Source of the DNA: DASUAL01 sp035763805
GTDB lineage: Bacteria; Gemmatimonadota; Gemmatimonadetes; Gemmatimonadales; GWC2-71-9
Length of the DNA: 64,000 nucleotides
Reading direction: 5' to 3'
Assembly: GCA_035763805.1 (NCBI GenBank)
Contig: DASUAL010000109.1
Span: 1 to 64,000, forward strand
In this document: in pieces, positions 56,493 through 64,000 of the stretch
How positions within the stretch are numbered: position 1 is the first letter of the stretch
Layout of the letters: each line of letters begins with the position of its first letter
Made by a program: the position numbers and the translations under genes
Notes under the pieces: model-generated
The model's database searches: none
Seen by the model: only the letters and a program-made list of their open reading frames with translations
What the model was told of the DNA's origin: nothing

Positions 56493-57820
56493 TCGTAGCG
56501 AATGGCCGTGACGGGGTCGAGCCGTGCCGCCTGGTTCGACGGGTACAGCGGGGCGAGCGTCGCGACGAGCAGGCTCGCCGCAATCACGACCAGCACGTCC
56601 GTCGGCTGTGTGTGCACTGGCAGGTGGTCGATGAAGTAGATCGACGGGTCGATCGGGATCCAGTGACCCCGGTTCACCATCCCGCCGAACACGAGCCCGA
56701 GGACGAGACCGAGCACCGTCCCGGTGAGCCCGATCAGAACGCCCTGGGCGAGGAAGATGCGCCGGATCGAGGCCTGCTTGAGCCCCATCGCCAGGAGGAT
56801 CCCGATCTCCCGCGTCTTGTCGTGCACGACCATTGTCAGCGTACCCACGACGTTGAACGCGGCGACCACGCAGATCAGGAACACCACGAGAGCCATCGCC
56901 AGTTTCTCGAGCTTCAGTGCCGAGAACAGCGACTGGTTCTGGCTCTGCCAGTCCAGCGCCCGATAGGGGTAGCCGAGGTGCGCCTCAAGCTGCGTGCCGA
57001 TCGCCTGCGCGTGCCAGGGGTCGGCGAGGCGGACCTCGACGCCCGTGACCGCGGTGTCGAGTCCCGCGAAGCGTTGGGCGACGCGGCGGTCGAGGGCGAC
57101 ATAGCTGTTGTCGTACTCGTACATCCCGGTGTCGAAAATCCCGGTGACCTCGTAGCGGTGGAACTGCGGGATGAACGCGCCGATGCTCGGATTGAAGCGT
57201 GCACCCGCGGGCGCGACCAGCGTCACGACGTCACCCGGGAACGCGGAGAGCTTCGAAGCGAGCCGCGTGCCGAGCGCGATTCCGCCTTCCACGCCTGGAC
57301 GGCTGGTCCGGAAGCGCAGATCGCCCTTGGTGAAGTGCTGCGCGAAGCTGGTCACTGCTCGGCTGCCGGTGTCGGCCTCCACCCCTAGCACCACGACACC
57401 CTCGGCGTAGTCGTGCCCCGCCGAGATGAGCCCCTGCGTGAGCACGAAGGGCGCGGCGGCCTCGACCCCCGGGGCGCGGCGCACCTGCGCCAGCACCCGA
57501 CGCCAGTCGTCGAGCCGCAGCCCCTCGCCGTAGGTGAGCACGCGCAAGTGGGGGTTCGCCACGAGTATCTTGTCCCGGAGATCCGCCTGCAGGCCATTCA
57601 TCACACCCAGCACCACGACGAGCGCCATGACGCCGACGGTCACCCCGCCGACGGCGATCACCGTGATGAGGGACAGCAGCCGCGAGGAGCGGCGGCTGCG
57701 CAGGTAGCGCAGCGCCACGTGCCCTTCGAGCCGCGACGGCCAGTTGGCCCGGATGAACACCGTCACGACGCCGACCAGCACGACGACGAGCGCGATCGGG
57801 GCCGCCTCGCGGAGGCTCAT
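56489..57820 (-). CDS. lolC: Lipoprotein-releasing ABC permease (LolC/LolE family)
   Basis: This 443-residue permease has the LolCE-type core: VALRYLRSRRSSRLLSLITV, VMALVVVLGVMNGLQADLRD, a large periplasmic domain (about 95-310) and three C-terminal helices (LTMVVHDKTREIGILLAMGL). Only one permease gene is present, so it may act as a LolF-type homodimer. An extra N-terminal helix (8-24) is absent from E. coli LolC; a GTG at 57718 with AAGGG just upstream would remove it and restore the usual start. ATG 57820 overlaps lysS (ATGA). LolC versus LolE cannot be told. Confidence 0.9.
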   Translation of the reverse strand: MSLREAAPIALVVVLVGVVTVFIRANWPSRLEGHVALRYLRSRRSSRLLSLITVIAVGGVTVGVMALVVVLGVMNGLQADLRDKILVANPHLRVLTYGEGLRLDDWRRVLAQVRRAPGVEAAAPFVLTQGLISAGHDYAEGVVVLGVEADTGSRAVTSFAQHFTKGDLRFRTSRPGVEGGIALGTRLASKLSAFPGDVVTLVAPAGARFNPSIGAFIPQFHRYEVTGIFDTGMYEYDNSYVALDRRVAQRFAGLDTAVTGVEVRLADPWHAQAIGTQLEAHLGYPYRALDWQSQNQSLFSALKLEKLAMALVVFLICVVAAFNVVGTLTMVVHDKTREIGILLAMGLKQASIRRIFLAQGVLIGLTGTVLGLVLGLVFGGMVNRGHWIPIDPSIYFIDHLPVHTQPTDVLVVIAASLLVATLAPLYPSNQAARLDPVTAIRYE

Positions 57821-59289
57821 TCCGGCCTCAGCATCGGGAACAGGATCACGTCGCGGATGTTCGTCTGGTCCGCGAGAATCATGAGCAGCCGATCGATGCC
57901 CATCCCCACCCCGCCGGTCGGCGGCATGCCGTACTCGAGCGCCCGCAGGAAGTCCTCGTCGAGCTGCTGCGCCTCTTCGTCGCCGGCGGCCCGCAGCCGC
58001 GCCTGCTGCTCGAACCGCCGGCGCTGCTCCTCAGGGTCGTTCAGCTCGCTGAAGGCGTTCGCGATCTCGCGCTTCTGGATGAAGAGCTCCCAGCGCTCCA
58101 CCTTCGCGGGATCGTCCCGCTTGAGCTTCGCCAGCGGCGACAGCGCGACGGGATAATCGAGCACGAAGGTGGGCTGCACCAGGGTCGGCTCGACGTAGGT
58201 CTTGAACACTTCGTCCACGAGCTTCGCCCCCGCCAGCGTGTCCACCTCGGCCACGTCCTTGCGCTTCAGCGCCGCGCGCAGCTCTACGTCCGTGGCGCGC
58301 GCGAGATCGAGCCCCGCCGTCTCGCGCACCAGCGTGTAGTAGTCCTTACGCGCGAACGGCGGCTCGAACAACAGCGTCGCGCCGTGTCGCTCGAGCGTCG
58401 TCGTCCCGAACAGCTCCCGCACCATCGCGGTGACGAGCTCCTCGGTGAGCTGGAGCATGACGTGATAGTCGGCATAGGCTTCATACCACTCGGCCATCGT
58501 GAACTCGGGGTTGTGAAAGCGTGACATCCCCTCGTTCCGGAAGTCGTGCCCGATCTCGTAGACCTTCTCGAGCCCCCCCACGATGCAGCGCTTCAGATAC
58601 AGCTCGTCCGCGATGCGGAGGTAGAACGTCGCGTCCAGCGCCTCGTAGTGCGTCTTGAACGGCCGCGCCGTGGCGCCGCCGTACAAGGGCTGCAGCACCG
58701 GCGTCTCGACCTCCAGGTAGCCGCGCGCGTCGAGGAACTTGCGGACGTAGCTCACGGCCCGCGCCCGCAGCCGGAAGATGTCCCGCACCTCGGGGTGCAC
58801 GGCGAGATCCGCGTAGCGCTGGCGGGCCCGCAGCTCGGGGTCCGACAGCTCGCCGTGCCGCACACCTTGCGCGTCCTCCTTGCCGAGCGGCAGCGGTCGG
58901 AGCGACTTCGCAAGCAGGGTGAGCCGCTGCACTCGCACGGTGACCTCGCCGGTCTTGGTGCGAAACAACGGCCCCTCGACACCGACCACGTCCCCCAGAT
59001 CGAGCAGCTTCACCACTTCGTACTGCTCGGCCTCGAGGGCGTCGATCTTGAAGTAGACCTGGATCTTGCCGCTCGCGTCCTCGAGATGGGCGAACGTGGT
59101 CTTTCCCATCGGACGGAGCAGGATGAGCCGCCCCGCGAGCCGGTGCACGGTCGCGTCGCCCTCGCGAAATCCCTCGAGCGCCGCCCGGGCAGTCCCCGTG
59201 CGGTTGAACCGGTAGGCGAACGGCGCGACGCCGCGCTTGACCAGCTCGGCGAGCTTCTCGCGCCGGGCCACCTCGACGAAGCTCGTCAC
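57817..59289 (-). CDS. lysS: Lysyl-tRNA synthetase, class II
   Basis: This 490-residue enzyme charges tRNA-Lys. The N-terminal OB-fold (about 50-150: GRLILLRPMGKTTFAHLED) is followed by the class II catalytic core with motif 1 region FLDARGYLEVETPVLQP, motif 2 FRNEGMSRFHNPEFTMAEWY and motif 3 GMGIDRLLMIL. Length fits bacterial LysS (about 490-505). GTG 59289 overlaps the prfB stop (GTGA). prfB-lysS is the conserved order found in E. coli as well. Confidence 0.96.
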   Translation of the reverse strand: MTSFVEVARREKLAELVKRGVAPFAYRFNRTGTARAALEGFREGDATVHRLAGRLILLRPMGKTTFAHLEDASGKIQVYFKIDALEAEQYEVVKLLDLGDVVGVEGPLFRTKTGEVTVRVQRLTLLAKSLRPLPLGKEDAQGVRHGELSDPELRARQRYADLAVHPEVRDIFRLRARAVSYVRKFLDARGYLEVETPVLQPLYGGATARPFKTHYEALDATFYLRIADELYLKRCIVGGLEKVYEIGHDFRNEGMSRFHNPEFTMAEWYEAYADYHVMLQLTEELVTAMVRELFGTTTLERHGATLLFEPPFARKDYYTLVRETAGLDLARATDVELRAALKRKDVAEVDTLAGAKLVDEVFKTYVEPTLVQPTFVLDYPVALSPLAKLKRDDPAKVERWELFIQKREIANAFSELNDPEEQRRRFEQQARLRAAGDEEAQQLDEDFLRALEYGMPPTGGVGMGIDRLLMILADQTNIRDVILFPMLRPE

Positions 59290-60399
59290 GCCGCCTTGCT
59301 CCCGAAGCGCTTGAGATAGGCTTCGATGAAGGGATCGAGGTCCCCGTCCATCACCTTCTGGACATCCGACACCTTCAGCTCCGTGCGGTGGTCGTTCACC
59401 ATGGTGTAGGGCTGAAAGACATACGAGCGAATCTGGTTTCCCCACGCGATGTCCGTCTTCTGTTTGTCCACCTCGGCCTTCTTGGCCTCGCGCTCCTCGA
59501 CCGCCCGCTCGTACAGGCGCGCCTTCAACATCTTGAGCGCGGTCGCCTTGTTCTTGAACTGGCTGCGCTCCTGCTGACAGGAAACGACGATGCCCGTCGG
59601 CAGGTGGGTGATTCGCACCGCGGAGGACGTCTTGTTGACGTGCTGCCCGCCCTTCCCGGAAGCGCGGAAGGTGTCGATGCGCAGGTCGTCGTCCCGGATC
59701 TCGATCTCGATGTCTTCGTCGACGACGGGATAGACGAACACCGACGCGAACGAGGTGTGTCGGCGCGACTGCGCGTCGAACGGCGAAATCCGCACCAGGC
59801 GGTGCACCCCCTTCTCGGCCTTGAGGAGGCCGTAGGCGTACCGCCCACTGATCTGGATCTCGGCGGACTTGATCCCCGCCTCTTCGCCCTCGAGCAGGTC
59901 GAGAACCTCGACCTTCAAGCCATGCCGCTCCGCCCAGCGGACGTACATCCGCATCAGCATCTCGGCCCAGTCCTGCGACTCCGTACCGCCCGCGCCCGGG
60001 TGAATGGTGAGCAGCGCGTCGCGCGCGTCGTCGGGGCCCTGAAGCATGTTCTGCAGCTCGAGCGCCTCGAGCTGCGCGGCGACGCCGTCCGCCTCCTGCT
60101 CGAGCTGACGCTGCAGAGCGAGATCCACGCCGGGCTCGGATTCGACCAGCTCGTTGAGTTCGCGCCCTTCGTCCACACGCTGCCGCAGCGCGTGGTAAGG
60201 CTCGAGCCAGCGCTTGAGGGCCTTCACTTCCTCAACCACCTGGCGTGCCTTCTCTTGGTCCGCCCAGATGGCGCCCTCCGCCATGGCGTGCTCGAGCTCG
60301 CCCAGCCGCCGCGTCTTCCCCTCTACGTCAAAGGAAGCCTCGGAGCTCGGTGAGACGACGCTCAAAATCCTTGAAACGTTCAGTCAGGCCCACGGTCAT
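59286..60399 (-). CDS. prfB: Peptide chain release factor 2 with programmed +1 frameshift
   Basis: The gene starts at ATG 60399 (AGAGGCGA upstream) and reads 23 codons (MTVGLTERFKDFERRLTELRGFL) to an in-frame TGA at 60328-60330. A +1 shift at CTT TGA C then continues DVEGKTRRLGELE to 59286, giving 370 residues. RF2 recognises UAA/UGA: the GGQ motif is in SGKGGQHVNKT and the codon-recognition SPF in ISPFD. Reading only the downstream frame would give a false start and lose the real N-terminus. It autoregulates through UGA readthrough competition, as in E. coli. Confidence 0.96.
60327..60342 (-). promoter_or_regulatory. Programmed +1 frameshift signal in prfB
   Basis: The core CTT TGA C (60333-60327) follows an SD-like GAGG four bases upstream of the CTT. 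The ribosome pauses at TGA when RF2 is low and slips by one base to read GAC. E. coli uses the same slip codon and C context. Confidence 0.92.
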
Positions 60400-60405
60400 T
60401 CGCCT

Positions 60406-61308
60406 CTAGAAAGCCTTGTTGCCTCCGGCGAGGATCTCGTTCAGCGCCTCGGTCCAGAAGGGCGTGCTCTTCGCCATGTCGGTGCCCACCTGCTCCACGT
60501 ACTCCTGCCAGCTCTTCTCGATCTCGTCCTTGAAGAGCTGCGGCAGGGTGCCGTCCCGCAGCCCTTGCTGGCGCTTCTCCGGATGATACACAACGAGGTC
60601 CGAAACGAGCGCGCGCGCCAAGCGGCGGGCTTTCTGCTTCGGGTCCTGCACCATGAACGGATTCACGGGGCGCAATGGTCCCGTCATGCGCTGCCCCGGA
60701 GCCGGAATGCCGACGGCCGGCGACGCCGCCGGTTGCGCCGCGATGACGGGCGGCTGGACCGGCGGTCCGGCCGCGGGACGCGCCGCCGGGGCCGCAGCAG
60801 GCGCGGGAGGCGCGGGAGGCGCGGGCGCCAGGCGCGCGGCAGGCGCGACCGGCGCGGCGGGACGCATCACCGGTGCGGCCGGCGGCGCAGCGGGCCGCGG
60901 CCCCGGAGCCACGGGACGAGCCGGCGGGGCCGGTACCGCTCGCGCCGGTGCGGCGGGCTGGGCGGGTGCCGTACGGACGGCGGGCGCCGCAGGCGCCGGT
61001 GGCTGGAGCGCCGCCGGCGGAACGGGAGCCGCGACGGGGCCGGGGCCGGAGAAGCGCGGCGTGCCTGGTGGCCGGGGCGCGGGGCTCGTCGGGGCTGGTG
61101 CCGGCGGAGTGCCGCCACCCCCAGCGAGGGCGCTCCCCGCAGCGACAGGCGCCCGCCGGGCCGCCGCGGGCGGCGGGAGCGGCGTCTCGGCGGTAGTCAC
61201 CGGGAACACGTTGCTGCACACGGCGCAGCGTGCGCGCACCCCACCCGCCGGGACCTTGGCAGGATCCACGCGGTACACGGTCTCGCACGACGGACAGGTG
61301 ACGTTCAC
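60406..61308 (-). CDS. Zinc-ribbon (MJ0042-type) protein with Pro/Ala-rich linker
   Basis: The 300-residue protein begins with a four-cysteine zinc ribbon (C5-P-S-C8, C28-A-V-C31). It continues with about 170 residues of Pro/Ala-rich low complexity and ends in a conserved-looking helical domain (about 215-290: ARRLARALVSDLVVYHPEKR, LFKDEIEKSWQEYVEQV). No membrane helix is evident. Similar MJ0042 proteins are of unknown role, some regulatory. It ends six bases before prfB in the same operon. The linker is GC-rich and probably flexible. Confidence 0.78.
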   Translation of the reverse strand: MNVTCPSCETVYRVDPAKVPAGGVRARCAVCSNVFPVTTAETPLPPPAAARRAPVAAGSALAGGGGTPPAPAPTSPAPRPPGTPRFSGPGPVAAPVPPAALQPPAPAAPAVRTAPAQPAAPARAVPAPPARPVAPGPRPAAPPAAPVMRPAAPVAPAARLAPAPPAPPAPAAAPAARPAAGPPVQPPVIAAQPAASPAVGIPAPGQRMTGPLRPVNPFMVQDPKQKARRLARALVSDLVVYHPEKRQQGLRDGTLPQLFKDEIEKSWQEYVEQVGTDMAKSTPFWTEALNEILAGGNKAF

Positions 61309-61326
61309 GCTGCGTTCCCCACGCTG

Positions 61327-62292
61327 CTATCTCGCGCCGTCCTCGGCCAGCGCGGGATCGTGACGGCGATCGACCACGAACACCGACCCCGGCTGAGTCT
61401 TGGCATAACTCTTCATTTCCGTCGCCAGCTCGCTCACCTGCGCCGGATGGGCGAACCGGCGATACTGGTTCGTGACAATCCCGATCGAGAGCGTCATCAG
61501 CGGCACCCGGTGCAACTGGCCGCGGCGGTCCTTGCCGAAGTAGTAGCCCGCCCGCCGGTCCTGCTCGTTGTACTGGTACGGGATGATCGTATCGAACACC
61601 TCCAGCACTTCGCTACACACGTCGCTGATCGCGTCGAACGGGACGACGAAGATGAAGTCGTCCCCTCCGATGTGTCCCACGAACCCCCGGTTGCCAAGCA
61701 GCCCCTTCACCACGTCGTGCAGGATGCGGGACACGATGTAAATGACGCGATCGCCGTCATTGTAGCTGTAGCGGTCATTATACTCCTTGAAGTGATCGAG
61801 GTCGGCGTAGCACACCGCGAACAGCTCGCCGTTTTCCATGCGCCGACGGATCTCCCGCTCGATCTCCGTTGTGCCCGGCAGCCGAGTGGAGGGGTTGACC
61901 GCCACGTCCCGTTGCGTGCGCGTCATCAGGCCGTCCAGCCGGCTCGCCTGCTCCTGCGGTTCGAACAGGGGGGTGATCACCTCGTCCGCCCCGGCGGCGA
62001 ACCACCGCTGCACCCCCTCCGTCGCATGCCGACTCGCCAGGACCGCCAGCGGCACAATGGCCGAATACGAATCGGCCTTGAGCCGGGTACACAGCTCGAA
62101 CCCCTGCGGTCCGCCGTCGGCGTCGATCACGACGAGCCGCGGCAACGAGCGCAGCACCATCTGTTCGAGCTCGCCGGGATCGGGCACCGGGACGATCGTC
62201 AGCCCCTTACCGTCGACCCAGCGCACTAGAAAGTCAGGTACCGCACGACCAGTTGGCGAAAAAAACAGAATCGTCGGGCGCGGATCCCGCAC
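61327..62292 (-). CDS. REC-like / GGDEF-domain signalling protein (GGDDF variant)
   Basis: This 321-residue protein has an N-terminal response-regulator-like domain (about 5-125, with VVIDADGG where Asp57 or Asp59 could be phosphorylated) and a C-terminal diguanylate cyclase-like domain (about 130-310; NPSTRLPG, CYADLDHFKEYND, then GHIGGDDF at 206-213). The signature reads GGDDF instead of GGDEF/GGEEF, and the upstream RxxD inhibition site is absent. It may still make c-di-GMP weakly or act as a sensor. GTG 62292 has GAGGAG four bases upstream. First gene after the promoter at 62325-62353. Confidence 0.84.
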   Translation of the reverse strand: MRDPRPTILFFSPTGRAVPDFLVRWVDGKGLTIVPVPDPGELEQMVLRSLPRLVVIDADGGPQGFELCTRLKADSYSAIVPLAVLASRHATEGVQRWFAAGADEVITPLFEPQEQASRLDGLMTRTQRDVAVNPSTRLPGTTEIEREIRRRMENGELFAVCYADLDHFKEYNDRYSYNDGDRVIYIVSRILHDVVKGLLGNRGFVGHIGGDDFIFVVPFDAISDVCSEVLEVFDTIIPYQYNEQDRRAGYYFGKDRRGQLHRVPLMTLSIGIVTNQYRRFAHPAQVSELATEMKSYAKTQPGSVFVVDRRHDPALAEDGAR

Positions 62293-62324
62293 CTGGCTCC
62301 TCGCGTAAGGGTCGATCAGACTTA

Positions 62325-62353
62325 AACTTAGACCGCTTACCCTCGCGTGTCAA
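62325..62353 (-). promoter_or_regulatory. Sigma70-type promoter upstream of the GGDEF gene
   Basis: On the minus strand, a perfect -35 TTGACA (62353-62348), a 17-base spacer and a -10-like TAAGTT (62330-62325; first, second and last bases match) lie 33 bases before the GTG at 62292. Only small gaps follow, so it could drive the GGDEF, zinc-ribbon, prfB, lysS, lol, mcs, clpC, bamA and lpx genes. Confidence 0.6.
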
Positions 62354-62383
62354 ACAAACCGGACAGCGATGACGATGTGGGCG

Positions 62384-63193
62384 TTAGAACTCCAGGGAGA
62401 GGCGCACCTCGGGCGTGGGGCCGACCGTGGTCTGGAGGGCGGCGCGGCGGCCGGCGGCCGCCGAGAGCCGGCTCGAGATCAGCGCGTCCACGGCGCTTAC
62501 GACGTGGTTCGCGAGCAGCACGCCGAGCATGTTCTGGACGCGGCGGAACGCGGTGTCGCTCTTGCGAATGCTCTCGCGGAACACGCCGTGCTCGAGCGAC
62601 GCGTCGCGCCACGTCCACTGGAAGTTGGGTCCGACCGCGTGGTCTTGGTAGAAGCGCACGGCGCGCAGATATTCAGGCGAGCCCGGGTCGGGCGGCAGGT
62701 CGGGATCCGACCAGAAGGTGCGCCGCGCGAGCAACCAGACCGAGCCGTTGTACGTCGCGGCATCGATCTCGGGCAGGAGCGCGGGGCCGGGGTCGCGGTC
62801 GTACAGCCCGCTCTCGCTGAAGCGCTCCATCGTCTCGAAGTACTCGAACACGGTGTCGCGCCGCACCGGAGAGAACGCCCGCCGCGCGACGTCGAAGGCG
62901 AGGTCGCGGTAGCGGTCCCCCTCGCGGCGTCCCTCGTCGTTCAACTGGAGGATGCGGACCAGGGAGTACACCTCGACCGCGACGTAGGCGGCGCCGCGCT
63001 CCTGGCCGGCGAGGAGCTGCCCGGAGCCGGGGACAAGGAGCGAGGCCGCGGGTCGCACCCAGACGCTGAGGCGCGGCGCGGGTGCGGGAGGGGGTGAAGA
63101 TGCGGAATCCGTTTCCTGGGCCGTGCCCTGTCGCGGCGCGGCCAGCGCCGCGACGGCGAGAGCGGCAACCAGCGCCCGGCGTCCGCCCCGCAC
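62384..63193 (-). CDS. Exported DUF5683-like protein
   Basis: This 269-residue protein has a signal peptide (about 1-25, ending GTAQ), a Ser/Pro-rich linker and a domain with PAASLLVPGSGQLLAGQERGAAYVAVE (in part: LLVPGSGQLLAGQ), a pattern typical of DUF5683-type small-membrane-protein domains. Later segments contain hydrophobic stretches (VQNMLGVLLANHVVSAVDAL). It lies two bases from the PorV-like barrel gene, so a surface or secretion role is plausible. Function unknown. Confidence 0.65.
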   Translation of the reverse strand: MRGGRRALVAALAVAALAAPRQGTAQETDSASSPPPAPAPRLSVWVRPAASLLVPGSGQLLAGQERGAAYVAVEVYSLVRILQLNDEGRREGDRYRDLAFDVARRAFSPVRRDTVFEYFETMERFSESGLYDRDPGPALLPEIDAATYNGSVWLLARRTFWSDPDLPPDPGSPEYLRAVRFYQDHAVGPNFQWTWRDASLEHGVFRESIRKSDTAFRRVQNMLGVLLANHVVSAVDALISSRLSAAAGRRAALQTTVGPTPEVRLSLEF

Positions 63194-63195
63194 TC

Positions 63196-64000
63196 TCAGA
63201 ACACCACGCGAAACGCGAAAAAGGTGGGGTGCTGCGTCACAAGGTCGGAGCCGGTGAGGAACGTGCGCGCCAGATCCACCCCGATCGACCCGCTCGTCAC
63301 GCCCATCCCGACGCTCGGTCCGGAGATGCCGTCGCGCACGAACGCGTAGCCGCCGCGCAGCCGCACCAGGCGCTGATAGCCGAGGTCAAAGCCCACGCGC
63401 ATCTCGGAGCTGCCGTAGGCTCCCCAGGGGCTGTCCACGTCGGCCGCGACGCGCACGTCCAGCCGCTCGGTCGCGCCCGCACCGATTGCGCCCGGCAGCG
63501 TCACCCGGTAGGTCGCACCCACCAGGAGGCGCGCGGGGAGCGCGTCGGCCTGGTCCCGGTTATTCACCTGCAGCTTGAAGCCGACGTTCCGCACCGCGAT
63601 CCCGACGCGCAACGCCCGCGCCGGCCCGACGGCCACCTGGCCGCCCACGTCGAGTGCGTGGGTCACCCCCTGCCCCTTCGGGAGGTCGCGACAATCGCCG
63701 GAGCAATCGACTACGAACTCGATGAGCTTGTAATTGATGCCGAGCGTCACGGAGCCGGCCAGCGCTGTCGCGTACGACGCCAGGAACTCGAGGTTGCGTG
63801 GTGCGATGCGCGCGATCGTGTTGCCCCCGTCGTCGGTTCGGTCGAGGTCGCCGTAATCGACGAGGTAGACCGAGCCGCCCAGCACCCCGAAGCCGTGCGC
63901 GGCGAAGTAGGCCGTGAGCGCGTGCGTCGTGCCGGCCACGAGGGTGGCGCTGTTCAGCGCGACCTCGCTCTGTTCCATGGTCGCGAGGCCCGCCGGATTC
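63196..64000 (-). CDS. PorV/PorQ-like outer-membrane beta-barrel protein (5' end cut by window)
   Basis: The frame is open to the window edge, with NPAGLATMEQSEVAL at the first visible residues, a PorV/UPF0164 hallmark. Alternating beta strands follow (GYQRLVRLRGGYAFV, GVDLARTFL) and the chain ends in aromatic Phe (FAFRVVF), a barrel sorting signal. PorV proteins are components of the type IX secretion system or related lipoprotein/shuttle systems; other T9SS genes are not visible. At least 268 residues are present; the start lies beyond 64,000. Confidence 0.8.
   Translation of the reverse strand, partial: NPAGLATMEQSEVALNSATLVAGTTHALTAYFAAHGFGVLGGSVYLVDYGDLDRTDDGGNTIARIAPRNLEFLASYATALAGSVTLGINYKLIEFVVDCSGDCRDLPKGQGVTHALDVGGQVAVGPARALRVGIAVRNVGFKLQVNNRDQADALPARLLVGATYRVTLPGAIGAGATERLDVRVAADVDSPWGAYGSSEMRVGFDLGYQRLVRLRGGYAFVRDGISGPSVGMGVTSGSIGVDLARTFLTGSDLVTQHPTFFAFRVVF

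Noticed and set aside
59286..60365. prfB as an ordinary gene starting at about 60365
   Set aside because: That start gives residues unlike any RF2 N-terminus. The +1 frameshift model restores the conserved leader and junction.
60214..62229. Plus-strand open frame opposite prfB, the zinc-ribbon gene and the GGDEF gene
   Set aside because: Very Arg/Gly-rich across the Pro/Ala linker; an artefact of the low-complexity GC-rich sequence.

Overview
The window is a GC-rich chromosomal segment from a diderm bacterium and is almost entirely coding. It holds about 57 protein genes, two tRNAs and no gap longer than 213 bases. A full lipid A/KDO/Lpt/Lol/BamA outer-membrane set sits together with a Firmicutes-like McsA-McsB-ClpC arginine-phosphorylation system, bacillithiol synthesis (BshC), an LpxC-FabZ fusion and a PorV-type barrel. 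This mix fits Gemmatimonadota or a close relative. That placement is inference; no rRNA is present to confirm it.

Left part (1-20,002). A truncated TonB-dependent receptor on the minus strand is followed by a long plus-strand run. It contains an orphan glutamine amidotransferase (pabA/trpG type), kdsB-pyrG-kdsA-kdsC-kdsD (CTP and CMP-KDO supply), lptC-lptA-lptB (LPS transport) and rpoN. A glycan block comes next: GT2, methyltransferase, GT4, flippase-like protein, YfhO and a DPM1-like GT2. dapF ends the run. Most neighbours overlap by 4 bases (ATGA or GTGA), so translation is probably coupled.

Centre (20,003-20,075). Gene orientation flips here. Between the 3' ends of dapF and a minus-strand TPR gene lies an AT-rich 28-bp site with the layout of a XerCD dif site: 11-bp arm, 6-bp centre, 11-bp arm. 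From 2,393 to 20,002 every gene is on the plus strand, and from 20,076 to 64,000 every gene is on the minus strand. GGGNAGGG octamers (KOPS-like) also switch strand at this point. Together these suggest that the window spans the chromosome dimer-resolution site and the replication terminus. This is the most notable observation.

Right part (20,076-64,000), all minus strand. Read from low to high coordinate it contains: a YfgM-like TPR protein, tRNA-Arg, apt, acyP, pcm, surE, a GT2, a MerR regulator, gpsA, plsY, der, a PDZ/radical-SAM DUF512 protein, two paralogous secreted TPR proteins flanking tRNA-Gly, larC, thrC, uvrC, murJ, a small coiled-coil membrane protein, bshC, an AMMECR1 protein, rlmH and gdhA. 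The lipid A block lpxK-DUF374-lpxB-oxidoreductase-lpxA-lpxC/fabZ-lpxD-skp-bamA follows, then clpC-mcsB-mcsA, lolD-lolC, lysS, prfB, a zinc-ribbon protein, a REC-GGDEF protein, a DUF5683-like protein and a PorV-like barrel cut by the window end. prfB carries the classical +1 programmed frameshift (CTT TGA C). A good sigma70-type promoter at 62,325-62,353 could drive the long transcript from the GGDEF gene down through prfB, lysS, lol, mcs/clpC, bamA and lpx.

The genes thus build and police the cell envelope. KDO and lipid A are made (kds, lpx), flipped or transported (lpt, lol, murJ) and inserted with BamA and Skp. ClpC/McsAB provides protein quality control, and the remaining genes supply housekeeping functions.
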